This document shows, piece after piece, positions 1 to 7,096 of a stretch of DNA of 24,280 bases (positions are counted from its first letter, which is position 1; each line of letters begins with the position of its first letter). The DNA lies in contig CAYQMI010000055.1 in assembly GCA_964418575.1 (NCBI GenBank), positions 1 through 24,280 on the forward strand, written 5' to 3'. The notes under the pieces were generated by a model. That model was not told the DNA's origin, did not search any database, and was given only the letters and a program-made list of their open reading frames with translations. Made by a program: the position numbers and the translations under genes. This stretch comes from Glaciecola sp964418575 (GTDB taxonomy: Bacteria > Pseudomonadota > Gammaproteobacteria > Enterobacterales > Alteromonadaceae).

Positions 1-858
1 AACTTCTCGGGCAAGACCTATAACGCAGTTCAATATGGACTTCACCCTGAGACGGGTATCATCGACTATGACAATGTTGAAGCGTTAGCACTTGAACACA
101 AACCAAAGCTTATTATTGGTGGCTTTTCAGCTTACTCTGGCATTGTCGACTGGGCGCGTTTTAGAGAGATCGCAGACAAAGTAGGTGCCTATTTGTTAGT
201 CGATATGGCGCATGTTGCAGGTTTAGTTGCCGCTGGCGAATATCCTAGCCCAATCCCTCATGCTCATGTTGTTACCACTACCACACATAAAACCTTAGCA
301 GGTCCTCGTGGTGGCTTAATACTGTCGGCTTGTGGCGATGAAACGCTTTATAAGAAGTTTAATAGTTCAGTGTTCCCGGGCAATCAGGGCGGTCCTTTGT
401 GCCACGTGATAGCTGCAAAAGCGGTAGCATTCAAAGAAGCACTTTCCGATGATTTTAAAGTGTATCAAAAGCAAGTGCTTAAAAATGCAAAAGCCATGGT
501 TGCGGTTATGCAAGAGCGCGGCTATAAAATCGTGTCAAACGGCACGGATAATCATTTGTTCTTATTAGATTTAATCGACAAAGACATTACCGGTAAAGAC
601 GCAGACGCGGCGCTTGGCAATGCGAATATTACGGGAAATAAAACCTCTGTGCCTAATGACCCTCGCTCTCCTTTTGTTACAAGCGGTTTGCGCATTGGTT
701 CGCCAGCAATTACGCGCAGAGGATTTGAAGAGGCCGAAGCGAAACAAGTGGCGATTTGGATATGCGATGTACTCGATAATATGGGTGATAACAGCGTTAT
801 TGCGCGTGTCAAATCTGAAGTAGTTGAGCTGTGTGAGAAGTTTCCAGTTTACGGCTAA
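1..858 (+). CDS. glyA: Serine hydroxymethyltransferase, C-terminal part (5' end outside window)
   Basis: PLP-dependent cytosolic enzyme that interconverts serine plus tetrahydrofolate with glycine plus 5,10-methylene-tetrahydrofolate, the main source of one-carbon units. Frame 1 is open from the first base, reading NFSGKTYNAVQYGL, so the gene enters from the left; about 285 residues remain of a family length near 417, so roughly the first 130 are missing. The PLP-binding lysine lies in TTTTHKTLAGPRGG (AAA codon at 289-291). Other family blocks seen are VDMAHVAGL, FPGNQGGPL and TSGLRIGSPAITRRG. The C-terminus is intact, and a hairpin terminator follows 46 bases after the stop. Identification is from recalled similarity to E. 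coli GlyA. The truncation is a window edge, not a mutation. Confidence 0.97.
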   Translation, partial: NFSGKTYNAVQYGLHPETGIIDYDNVEALALEHKPKLIIGGFSAYSGIVDWARFREIADKVGAYLLVDMAHVAGLVAAGEYPSPIPHAHVVTTTTHKTLAGPRGGLILSACGDETLYKKFNSSVFPGNQGGPLCHVIAAKAVAFKEALSDDFKVYQKQVLKNAKAMVAVMQERGYKIVSNGTDNHLFLLDLIDKDITGKDADAALGNANITGNKTSVPNDPRSPFVTSGLRIGSPAITRRGFEEAEAKQVAIWICDVLDNMGDNSVIARVKSEVVELCEKFPVYG

Positions 859-904
859 GACAAGCACATTTTTAATCACCATTAGAACTTCTGTTCTTTC
901 ATTT

Positions 905-928
905 AAAAGCCGGCTTTGTCCGGCTTTT
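905..928 (+). terminator. Rho-independent terminator after glyA
   Basis: Perfect 9-bp stem AAAAGCCGG / CCGGCTTTT with a 6-base loop, the right arm ending in a T-run. It lies between the glyA stop and the nrdR promoter region, so it separates the two transcription units. Confidence 0.85.
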
Positions 929-971
929 GATGTTTATTGACTCTGTATTTTTTTAAGCAGATAAATCGTAA

Positions 972-1024
972 ATGCTAAACATGCTAAATGCCCTGCATTT
1001 ATCGTACAATAGCTAAATATTTAG
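972..1024 (+). promoter_or_regulatory. nrdR upstream region: tandem repeat, possible -10 and palindrome
   Basis: Three elements are visible. ATGCTAAA occurs twice in tandem (972-979 and 981-988). TACAAT at 1005-1010 could be a -10 box, though no good -35 lies 17 bases upstream. A perfect 12-bp palindrome, CTAAATATTTAG, sits at 1013-1024, between the putative -10 and the ribosome binding site (AGGAAA, 1031-1036). The palindrome is a candidate operator. Its AT-rich core resembles the general form of an NrdR box, but I see only one copy and the match is loose. Confidence 0.35.
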
Positions 1025-1040
1025 TTTTATAGGAAAGCCA

Positions 1041-1499
1041 ATGTTTTGTCCGTTTTGTTCGGCGCAAGAAACAAAAGTTATCGATTCACGTTTAGTGTCT
1101 GACGGTGCTCAAGTTAGGCGAAGACGCCAATGTGTGGAATGTGCAGAACGTTTCACAACATTTGAAGCGGCTGAGCTCGTAATGCCCCGCGTGGTAAAAC
1201 GCGACAATACTCGAGAGCCATTCAATGAAGAAAAGCTGATGGCTGGTCTGCAAAGAGCCTTGGAAAAACGCCCCGTAAGCATTGAAGCCATCGAGCAATG
1301 TGTATTTAAAATAAAAGCGTCTTTGAGAGCGACCGGTGAGCGTGAAGTAAAAAGCGAATTTGTGGGTGAGCTAATCATGGATGCCTTAAAAACTCTTGAT
1401 AAGGTTGCCTATGTGCGCTTTGCCTCCGTATATCGCTCATTTGAGGATGTAAAAGAGTTTGGTGAAGAAATTGCTCGCTTGTCCCGAGAGCCGCAGTAA
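1041..1499 (+). CDS. nrdR: Transcriptional repressor NrdR
   Basis: Nucleotide-sensing repressor of ribonucleotide reductase operons. The 152 residues have the family's usual length. An N-terminal zinc ribbon carries Cys3, Cys6, Cys31 and Cys34 (CPFC ... CVEC) with a basic RRRR stretch at 26-29. An ATP-cone domain follows (about 46-136), with VVKRDNTREPFNEEK and the ending KVAYVRFASVYRSFEDV. ATP or dATP binding to the cone controls oligomer state and DNA binding in studied homologues. The ATG has AGGAAA at 1031-1036. The stop (1497-1499) directly abuts the ribD ATG at 1500, so the two are translationally coupled, the usual nrdR-ribD order of gammaproteobacteria. Confidence 0.97.
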   Translation: MFCPFCSAQETKVIDSRLVSDGAQVRRRRQCVECAERFTTFEAAELVMPRVVKRDNTREPFNEEKLMAGLQRALEKRPVSIEAIEQCVFKIKASLRATGEREVKSEFVGELIMDALKTLDKVAYVRFASVYRSFEDVKEFGEEIARLSREPQ

Positions 1500-2633
1500 A
1501 TGATATTAAACACCGATTTTTCGCCAGCTGATGCCAACTACATGGCGCGAGCTATCCGTTTGGCTCAAGAGGGCGAATATTCTGTAACGCCAAATCCTAG
1601 TGTTGGTTGCCTGCTGGTTTGCGAGCAAAGCCAAATAGTGGGCGAGGGATATCATGTTAAAGCAGGGACGCCTCATGCAGAGGTACATGCTCTTCGACAA
1701 GCAGGAGACAAAGCACGCGGCGCTACAGCATATGTAACCTTAGAGCCTTGTTCACATTACGGACGCACTGGACCTTGTGCAAAAGCCTTGATTGAAGCAG
1801 GTGTTGCCAAGGTAGTAATCGCAAGCCGCGATAGTAATCCTGAAGTGGCAGGTAAGGGCATTGCCATGTTGCAAGACGCAGGTATTTACGTAACGTGCGG
1901 GCTTATGCAAGACGCTGCACAAGCCTTGAACCTTGGTTTTTTTACTCGAATGCGAACCGGCAAGCCCTTTGTCATTGTAAAACTCGCAGCAAGCCTGGAC
2001 GGAAAAACAGCCCTGCACAATGGTCAAAGTCAATGGATAACCTCAGAGCATGCACGCCGAGATGTTCAGATTGAGCGTGCTAAATCATGCGCAATTTTAA
2101 GTGGCTCAGGAACAGTCCTTAGCGATGACCCGCGATTGAATGTCCGCCTCGATGAGCTACCAAAAACAATTGCAGATAAATTTATCAAACGCGGTTCGCA
2201 AGCCTTAAGAGTGATTGTTGATGGCAAAAATCAGATGCACCCAAACTTAAAGGTTTTGAACGACGCTCATCCTACGCTTATTTATAACTCTCAAGAGAAT
2301 AATCAGCTTAATAAGTCAAGTGTTGAGCAAGTGCAGCTAAACGAATCAAAAAATGACCGACATATTGATTTATCACGTATGCTTGATGACCTTGGGAGCA
2401 GACAAATAAATCGGCTTTGGGTTGAGGCCGGTGCAAAATTGGCGGGCGCATTGTTAGACGCCGGTTTAGTCGACGAGTTAGTTGTGTACACAGCACCAAA
2501 ACTTCTCGGAAGTTATGCGATGGAACTTGTTTCCACAAAAACAAAAAATCATTTGCACGAAGCGCTCGAAGCTCGAGTGTTGAGCGTAAAGCAGGTTGGC
2601 CCTGATATTAAAGTTAATTACTCACTGCGCTAA
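1500..2633 (+). CDS. ribD: Bifunctional riboflavin deaminase/reductase RibD
   Basis: Catalyses steps 2 and 3 of riboflavin synthesis: deamination of the pyrimidine made from GTP, then NADPH reduction of its ribosyl chain. The N-terminal deaminase domain (about 12-150) has the zinc site HAE (His59-Glu61) and PCSHYGRTGPC (Cys84, Cys93). The reductase domain (about 154-375) begins PFVIVKLAASLDGKTAL and has SGSGTVLSDDPRLNVR and RLWVEAGAKLAGALL. The 377 residues fit the family. A polar stretch rich in Asn, Gln and Ser (about 262-290) lies in the reductase domain and may be a surface loop. The ATG directly follows the nrdR stop. No FMN riboswitch precedes it. Confidence 0.96.
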   Translation: MILNTDFSPADANYMARAIRLAQEGEYSVTPNPSVGCLLVCEQSQIVGEGYHVKAGTPHAEVHALRQAGDKARGATAYVTLEPCSHYGRTGPCAKALIEAGVAKVVIASRDSNPEVAGKGIAMLQDAGIYVTCGLMQDAAQALNLGFFTRMRTGKPFVIVKLAASLDGKTALHNGQSQWITSEHARRDVQIERAKSCAILSGSGTVLSDDPRLNVRLDELPKTIADKFIKRGSQALRVIVDGKNQMHPNLKVLNDAHPTLIYNSQENNQLNKSSVEQVQLNESKNDRHIDLSRMLDDLGSRQINRLWVEAGAKLAGALLDAGLVDELVVYTAPKLLGSYAMELVSTKTKNHLHEALEARVLSVKQVGPDIKVNYSLR

Positions 2634-2696
2634 AGGCTGAAATCAGCAACATGCGCGTTGAGACCTTAGAAATTATTTAAACAAGAAGCAAAGCAT

Positions 2697-3356
2697 ATGT
2701 TCACTGGAATTATAGAAGCTGTAGGTAGTATTTCATCATTAGACAATTTAGGTCACGACATCAGACTTACGGTTCAAGCGGGTAAACTTGATATGTCGGA
2801 TGTGCATCTTGGCGATAGTATCGCCACAAACGGCGTTTGTTTAACTGTGGTAGAAAAGGGAAGTGACTATTACAAAGCCGATGTGTCTGCTGAAACTATA
2901 AAATATACCGGTTTTGCCCACTATGAAACCGGTAGCTCAGTGAATTTAGAAAAGGCAATGCGGCCAGACAGCCGCTTTGGCGGTCATATTGTTTCTGGTC
3001 ACGTGGACGGGGTGGGCACAGTTGAGGCGATTAACGAGCATACTCGTTACGTGGAAGTTTGGGTAAAAGCACCTAAAGAACTAGCCAAATATATCGCGCA
3101 CAAAGGCTCTATAACCGTTGATGGTGTTAGCTTGACCGTAAATGAAGTCAACGGTGCATCGTTTATGCTCTGGCTTATTCCCCACACACTTAAAGAAACG
3201 GTGATTGGGCACTATAAAGTGGGTACACAGGTAAATTTAGAGGTAGATGTGATAGCCCGATACTTAGAGCGTTTGATGCTTGGCGACAAGGCCGCCGATA
3301 CTGATAAGTCTGACATTAGCATGTCGTTTTTAGCTGAGCATGGATATTTAAAATAA
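2697..3356 (+). CDS. ribE: Riboflavin synthase alpha chain
   Basis: Last enzyme of riboflavin synthesis: it dismutates two 6,7-dimethyl-8-ribityllumazine molecules into riboflavin and the pyrimidine substrate that RibH reuses. The protein has two lumazine-binding barrel repeats (about 1-97 and 98-200), each with the family pattern, as in LGDSIATNGVCLTVV and KGSITVDGVSLTVNEV. It starts with the invariant MFTGII and has 219 residues, as usual. The C-terminal tail after about 200 is variable. It lies 63 bases after ribD; the spacer shows no terminator or promoter, so probably the same operon. The symbol is ribE in the E. coli-style naming (also called ribC in some genomes). Confidence 0.96.
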   Translation: MFTGIIEAVGSISSLDNLGHDIRLTVQAGKLDMSDVHLGDSIATNGVCLTVVEKGSDYYKADVSAETIKYTGFAHYETGSSVNLEKAMRPDSRFGGHIVSGHVDGVGTVEAINEHTRYVEVWVKAPKELAKYIAHKGSITVDGVSLTVNEVNGASFMLWLIPHTLKETVIGHYKVGTQVNLEVDVIARYLERLMLGDKAADTDKSDISMSFLAEHGYLK

Positions 3357-3433
3357 GCCGGGAAAGATAACATCGGCACTCAAAAAAAGTTGATTTAGCG
3401 ATCATCAAAATTGACACACACAAAGGCAGTGAA

Positions 3434-4534
3434 ATGGCACTAAATAGCACACAAGAAATTATTGACGATATTAAGCAAGGTAAAATGGTCATCCTAATGG
3501 ATGATGAAGACCGTGAAAATGAAGGCGATATTATTATGGCTGCGGAGCATGTAAGCCCTGAAGCGATTAACTTCATGGTGACTCATGCACGAGGTTTGGT
3601 GTGTTTGCCAATGACTGCAGAGCGATGCAAGTTATTGAAGCTGCCCTTGATGGTAGACAAAAACAGCGCCCAATTTACTACTAACTTTACGGTGTCTATT
3701 GAAGCAAGAGAAGGTGTTACCACAGGCATATCGGCCGCTGATAGGGCGCGAACGATCCAAGCTGCGGTAGCTAAAAACGCAATTGCCGATGACATTGTTC
3801 AGCCAGGTCATATTTTTCCTTTGATAGCCAAAGAAGGCGGTGTTTTAAATCGTGCAGGACACACCGAGGCGGGGGTAGACCTTGCTCGTTTAGCAGGCTG
3901 CGAACCGGCGGCTGTTATTGTAGAAATATTAAATGACGATGGCACCATGGCTCGTCGTCCAGAACTTGAAGTGTTTGCAAAAAAGCACGACTTAAAAATC
4001 GGCACCATCGCTGACTTAATTGAATACAGAAACCTCAACGAAACCACTATTGAAAAGATAGCGACCTGCAGGCTACCAACAAGCGTGGGTGAATTTGAGC
4101 TTATTACCTTCAAAGATGTGATTGATGAGCAAATGCATTTTGTTTTGAAAAAAGGTGATATTGACCCAAGTAGCCCAACTTTAGTCAGAGTGCATCTGCA
4201 TAATACTTTGAGCGATCTTCTTGGCTCAACACGAGCAATCAACCGCTCATTGCCACTACAAGATGCGATGAAACGCATTCATGACGAAGGTGGCGTGCTG
4301 GTATTGTTGGGTAAACAAGAAGACATAGAAGGGCAACTTAAGCAATTTGAAGCGGAAGATAATGAGCAAATTGCCAAAGGAAAAACGTGGGAAGGCTCGT
4401 CTCGCACGGTTGGAGTAGGAAGCCAGATTTTAGCAAGCTTAGGTATTCAAAAAATGCGTTTGCTAAGTAAACCCGTTAAATACTCTGCGCTCTCAGGCTT
4501 TGGCCTTGAGGTTGTGGAATACATACACGACTAA
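3434..4534 (+). CDS. ribB: 3,4-dihydroxy-2-butanone 4-phosphate synthase with degenerate GTP cyclohydrolase II domain (RibBX type)
   Basis: Makes the four-carbon unit of riboflavin from ribulose 5-phosphate. The N-terminal domain (about 5-200) carries the metal and substrate motifs DDEDRENEGD (23-32) and RAGHTEAGVDLARLAG (from 140, with His142). The C-terminal domain (about 212-366) aligns with GTP cyclohydrolase II (LPTSVGEFELITF; LGIQKMRLLSKPVKYSALSGFGLEVVE). Its zinc-binding cysteines are gone: where E. coli RibA has a cysteine just after RVHSE and then RCDC, this protein reads HLHNTLSDLLGSTRAIN. No cysteine follows residue 212, so it is probably inactive as a cyclohydrolase. This matches the variant described as RibBX in Proteobacteria. 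A true ribA should lie elsewhere in the genome. Confidence 0.94.
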   Translation: MALNSTQEIIDDIKQGKMVILMDDEDRENEGDIIMAAEHVSPEAINFMVTHARGLVCLPMTAERCKLLKLPLMVDKNSAQFTTNFTVSIEAREGVTTGISAADRARTIQAAVAKNAIADDIVQPGHIFPLIAKEGGVLNRAGHTEAGVDLARLAGCEPAAVIVEILNDDGTMARRPELEVFAKKHDLKIGTIADLIEYRNLNETTIEKIATCRLPTSVGEFELITFKDVIDEQMHFVLKKGDIDPSSPTLVRVHLHNTLSDLLGSTRAINRSLPLQDAMKRIHDEGGVLVLLGKQEDIEGQLKQFEAEDNEQIAKGKTWEGSSRTVGVGSQILASLGIQKMRLLSKPVKYSALSGFGLEVVEYIHD

Positions 4535-4591
4535 GGTCAATATAGGTTTAAGAATATAACTTAGAGCTTCGGTTTCGTAAAAGCGTAAAAG

Positions 4592-4622
4592 TTGTCACGA
4601 AAACGTCCTACTGTGCTATACT
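4592..4622 (+). promoter_or_regulatory. Promoter for ribH-nusB-thiL-pgpA
   Basis: TATACT (4617-4622) preceded by TG at 4614-4615 makes an extended -10. TTGTCA at 4592-4597 is a good -35 with a longish 19-base spacer. Transcription would begin near 4629, about 23 bases before the ribH ATG at 4652. An in-frame TTG at 4592 that could lengthen RibH is this -35 box and not a real start. Confidence 0.65.
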
Positions 4623-4651
4623 CTGCGCCGATTTTTATAGGAGCTAATCGC

Positions 4652-5128
4652 ATGAACGTAATTGAAGGTAATATACGCGCCACCGGCAAAAAATTTGCCA
4701 TCGTAGTTGCTCGTTTCAACAGCTTTGTTGTTGAAAGCTTATTAGAGGGCGCGCTTGACACCCTAGAGCGTCATGGAGAGGTGAATCCTGATGATGTTAC
4801 GGTAATTCGAGTACCTGGTGCTTACGAAATGCCGCTGGCTGCCAAAAAGGTAGCTGAGCAAGGTAAGTTTGATGCGATTATTGCACTTGGTGCGGTTATT
4901 CGTGGTGGTACACCGCATTTTGATTTCGTTGCTGGTGAGTGTAATAAAGGCTTAGCGCAAGTATCTTTGGATGCTGGTATTCCGGTAGCCTTTGGCGTAA
5001 TTACCACCGACAGCATTGAACAGGCGATTGAGCGTTCAGGCACTAAAGCAGGAAATAAGGGCTCAGAAGCTGCGCTTTCTGCACTTGAAATGGTTAACGT
5101 AGTATCGGCAATAAACGGAAACCTATAG
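4652..5128 (+). CDS. ribH: 6,7-dimethyl-8-ribityllumazine synthase
   Basis: Condenses the butanone phosphate made by RibB with the pyrimidine from RibD to give the lumazine used by RibE; in most bacteria it assembles into a 60-mer shell. I chose ATG 4652 because AGGAG lies at 4639-4643 and the product MNVIEGNIRATG starts like E. coli RibH (MNIIEANV). The 158 residues match the usual 156. Motifs are VARFNSFV, VPGAYEMPLAAK, ALGAVIRGGTPHFDFVAGE (with the catalytic-region histidine) and AIERSGTKAGNKGSEAALSALEM. A 20-residue longer reading from TTG 4592 overlaps the promoter and is rejected. The stop overlaps the nusB GTG by one base (TAGTG), implying coupled translation. Confidence 0.96.
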   Translation: MNVIEGNIRATGKKFAIVVARFNSFVVESLLEGALDTLERHGEVNPDDVTVIRVPGAYEMPLAAKKVAEQGKFDAIIALGAVIRGGTPHFDFVAGECNKGLAQVSLDAGIPVAFGVITTDSIEQAIERSGTKAGNKGSEAALSALEMVNVVSAINGNL

Positions 5129-5550
5129 TGAAACCTGCACACAGAAAACGAGCCAGAGTACTGGCTATGCAAGGGCTCTATAGTTTTTTAATGAGCGGCA
5201 ATGACATGCAGCAGGTTGAGCTTAGTATCGCGACGACTAATGATATGTCTAAAGTCGACATGGAATACTTTCAAGCCATATTGCACGGCGTAAGCGACGA
5301 CCCTGAAGCGATTGACCAAGCTTACAAGGCTTATCTTGGACGCTTGCCAGAAGAGTTGGACCCAATAGAAAAGTCCATCATGCGCCTCGCTACCTTTGAA
5401 TTGCTTCATCGCATGGATACTCCTTATAAGGTTGTTATCAATGAAGCTATCGAATTGGCAAAGACTTTTGGTGCACAAGAAAGCCATAAGTTTATTAACG
5501 GTGCTTTAGACAAAGCCGTTAAAACCTTAAGAAAAGACGAAAGAAGATAG
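5128..5550 (+). CDS. nusB: Transcription antitermination factor NusB
   Basis: All-alpha RNA-binding protein that, with NusE (ribosomal protein S10), binds boxA in rRNA operon leaders and keeps RNA polymerase processive. The 140 residues equal the family length. Seen are the basic N-terminus KPAHRKRARVLAMQGLYSF, the core EKSIMRLATFELLHRMDTPYKVVINEAIELAKTFG and the ending SHKFINGALDKAVKTLR, all close to E. coli NusB. It starts with GTG, overlapping the ribH stop by one base. The ribH-nusB-thiL-pgpA order is typical of gammaproteobacteria. Confidence 0.96.
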   Translation: MKPAHRKRARVLAMQGLYSFLMSGNDMQQVELSIATTNDMSKVDMEYFQAILHGVSDDPEAIDQAYKAYLGRLPEELDPIEKSIMRLATFELLHRMDTPYKVVINEAIELAKTFGAQESHKFINGALDKAVKTLRKDERR

Positions 5551-5552
5551 TT

Positions 5553-6527
5553 TTGGACGAATTTACGCTTATACGAGATTACTTTTCATCTCCAAGCTTT
5601 GTTCGCAAAGATGTTCTGTTGGGTGTAGGCGATGACGCTGCCATCACACAAGTCCCTCAAGGGCAATATCTTGCGACCACGACCGACACTCTTTTGGAAG
5701 GCGTGCACTTTCTGCCCGAGGCAAGCCCTGAGGCAATTGCCCACAAGTCAATTGCGGTGAACTTAAGTGATTTAGCCGCAATGGGGGCTGAACCTGCATG
5801 GATTAATCTATCTTTGTCACTGCCTGAAGTAAATGAACAGTGGTTAGCCGCATTCTCTAAAAAAGTGAATGAGCTAACGCAGTATTTTTCTATTCAGCTT
5901 ATTGGCGGTGATACTGTCAAAGGCAAACGAGCGGTGACAATTACCGCGCAAGGCTTTGTCCCACCAGAAAGCGTACTCAGGCGAAGCGATGCCAAACCTG
6001 GCGATTGGCTTTTTGTAACCGGTACGCTGGGGGATGCGGCTGCGGGACTCGCTTGTTTAAAAGGGCAGGTTAGCATCGACAATAAACAAGATGTAGATTA
6101 TCTTGTAGAGCGCCATTATTTTCCCACACCTCGCGTGCTGGCAGGCACTACCTTACGACGTTTAGCCAGTGCCTGTATCGATGTATCAGATGGCTTAATT
6201 CAAGATTTAGAGCATATTCTTGAACGCTCGCAAGTTGGCGCTTTGGTACATCTAGACAAACTACCTATCTCCCAAGCGCTAGGCAAAAATATCAATGACT
6301 TAGAGCAGGCTCTGACTTTTGCCTGCACGGGTGGCGATGATTATGAATTGTTGTTCACCATTGCTGAAGAGCATCGCGTGAGTATGGAAACGGCGATGGC
6401 AAATTACAATCTGCCAGTGACATGTATTGGTCAAATTACTGGGGCAACGGGTAAAATAGACCTTCGCTTGAACGAACAAGCTTTCTCTTTTGTCGCTATC
6501 GAAGATAGAGGCTATCAACACTTTTAA
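5553..6527 (+). CDS. thiL: Thiamine-monophosphate kinase
   Basis: ATP-dependent phosphorylation of thiamine monophosphate to thiamine diphosphate, the active cofactor (needed here also by Dxs). It belongs to the PurM/ThiL ATP-binding fold. Visible motifs are GVGDDAA near residue 24, the metal-binding TTDTLLEGVHFL, HKSIAVNLSDLAAMGAEPAW, LIGGDTVKG and CIDVSDGLIQDL, then CTGGDDYELLF. The 324 residues match the family (E. coli 325). The start is an unusual TTG two bases after the nusB stop; the next residues DEFTLIRDYF align with the N-terminus of E. coli ThiL (GEFSLIARYF), and an AAGAAG stretch lies upstream, so TTG is accepted. Confidence 0.95.
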   Translation: MDEFTLIRDYFSSPSFVRKDVLLGVGDDAAITQVPQGQYLATTTDTLLEGVHFLPEASPEAIAHKSIAVNLSDLAAMGAEPAWINLSLSLPEVNEQWLAAFSKKVNELTQYFSIQLIGGDTVKGKRAVTITAQGFVPPESVLRRSDAKPGDWLFVTGTLGDAAAGLACLKGQVSIDNKQDVDYLVERHYFPTPRVLAGTTLRRLASACIDVSDGLIQDLEHILERSQVGALVHLDKLPISQALGKNINDLEQALTFACTGGDDYELLFTIAEEHRVSMETAMANYNLPVTCIGQITGATGKIDLRLNEQAFSFVAIEDRGYQHF

Positions 6528-6541
6528 GGGGGTTCGATTGT

Positions 6542-7033
6542 ATGGATAAGCAGCTAAGGCAGCGAGTTTCTTTGCGTAACCCCGACCACTTTTTAGGTTT
6601 AGGTTTTGGTTCTGGCCTTATACCGTTAATGCCGGGTACTTTCGGCTCTCTCGCAGCAATTCCACTTCTTTTTGGAATGTCGTATTTATCTACCTTCTGG
6701 TTTGTTTTTGTGACCGTGCTTGCGTGCATCATTGGCATTAGATTCTGTCAAAAAACAACGGATGCATTGGGTTTGCACGATCACGGCTCTATTGTATGGG
6801 ATGAAATAGCGGGGATGATGGTGGTCTTTATTGCGCTGCCAATAAATGCACTCAGCTTGCTTGTTGGTTTTCTTTTATTTCGCTTCTTTGATATTTTGAA
6901 GCCTTGGCCAATCCGCGTGTTTGATCGTAAAGTGCACGGCGGATTCGGCATTATGATAGACGATATCGTGGCAGGGGCAATGGCGTGCGCTTGTATGCAT
7001 TTTATAGTGTATATGCAATGGCTAGTGTTCTAA
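6542..7033 (+). CDS. pgpA: Phosphatidylglycerophosphatase A
   Basis: Inner-membrane enzyme that removes the phosphate from phosphatidylglycerophosphate to give phosphatidylglycerol. The 163 residues have several hydrophobic segments (about 37-60, 85-115, 135-160). Family motifs seen are FGSGLIPLMPGTFGSLAAIP, HDHGSIVWDEIAGMMV (acidic catalytic residues) and KPWPIRVFDRKVHGGFGIMIDDIVAGAMA, closely like E. coli PgpA. The ATG has an unusually strong ribosome binding site (AAGGGGG, 6526-6532), overlapping the thiL stop. It is the last gene of the plus-strand operon and converges with dxs. Confidence 0.96.
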   Translation: MDKQLRQRVSLRNPDHFLGLGFGSGLIPLMPGTFGSLAAIPLLFGMSYLSTFWFVFVTVLACIIGIRFCQKTTDALGLHDHGSIVWDEIAGMMVVFIALPINALSLLVGFLLFRFFDILKPWPIRVFDRKVHGGFGIMIDDIVAGAMACACMHFIVYMQWLVF

Positions 7034-7034
7034 T

Positions 7035-7094
7035 AATAGATGTTGCGCTCTTAACAAGGCTTTATAACTCATTTAGAGCGCTATAACATCTATT
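7035..7094. terminator. Inverted repeat between pgpA and dxs, possible bidirectional terminator
   Basis: AATAGATGTT (7035-7044) pairs perfectly with AACATCTATT (7085-7094), and GCGCTCT (7045-7051) with AGAGCGC (7075-7081). The result is a 17-bp stem with a 3-base bulge (TAT) and a 23-base loop. It fills the gap between the convergent pgpA and dxs stops. No strong T-run follows on either strand, so it is not a textbook rho-independent terminator. Confidence 0.5.
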
Positions 7095-7096
7095 TA

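Noticed and set aside
3357..3433. FMN riboswitch in front of ribB
   Set aside because: The gap is only 77 bases and shows none of the conserved FMN aptamer segments.
3808..4278. Minus-strand open frame of 156 codons inside ribB
   Set aside because: Antisense to a clear gene, no recognised domain, no ribosome binding site.
4592..4651. N-terminal extension of RibH from a TTG at 4592
   Set aside because: It covers the -35 and -10 elements, makes the protein 20 residues longer than the family, and ATG 4652 has an AGGAG site at the right spacing.
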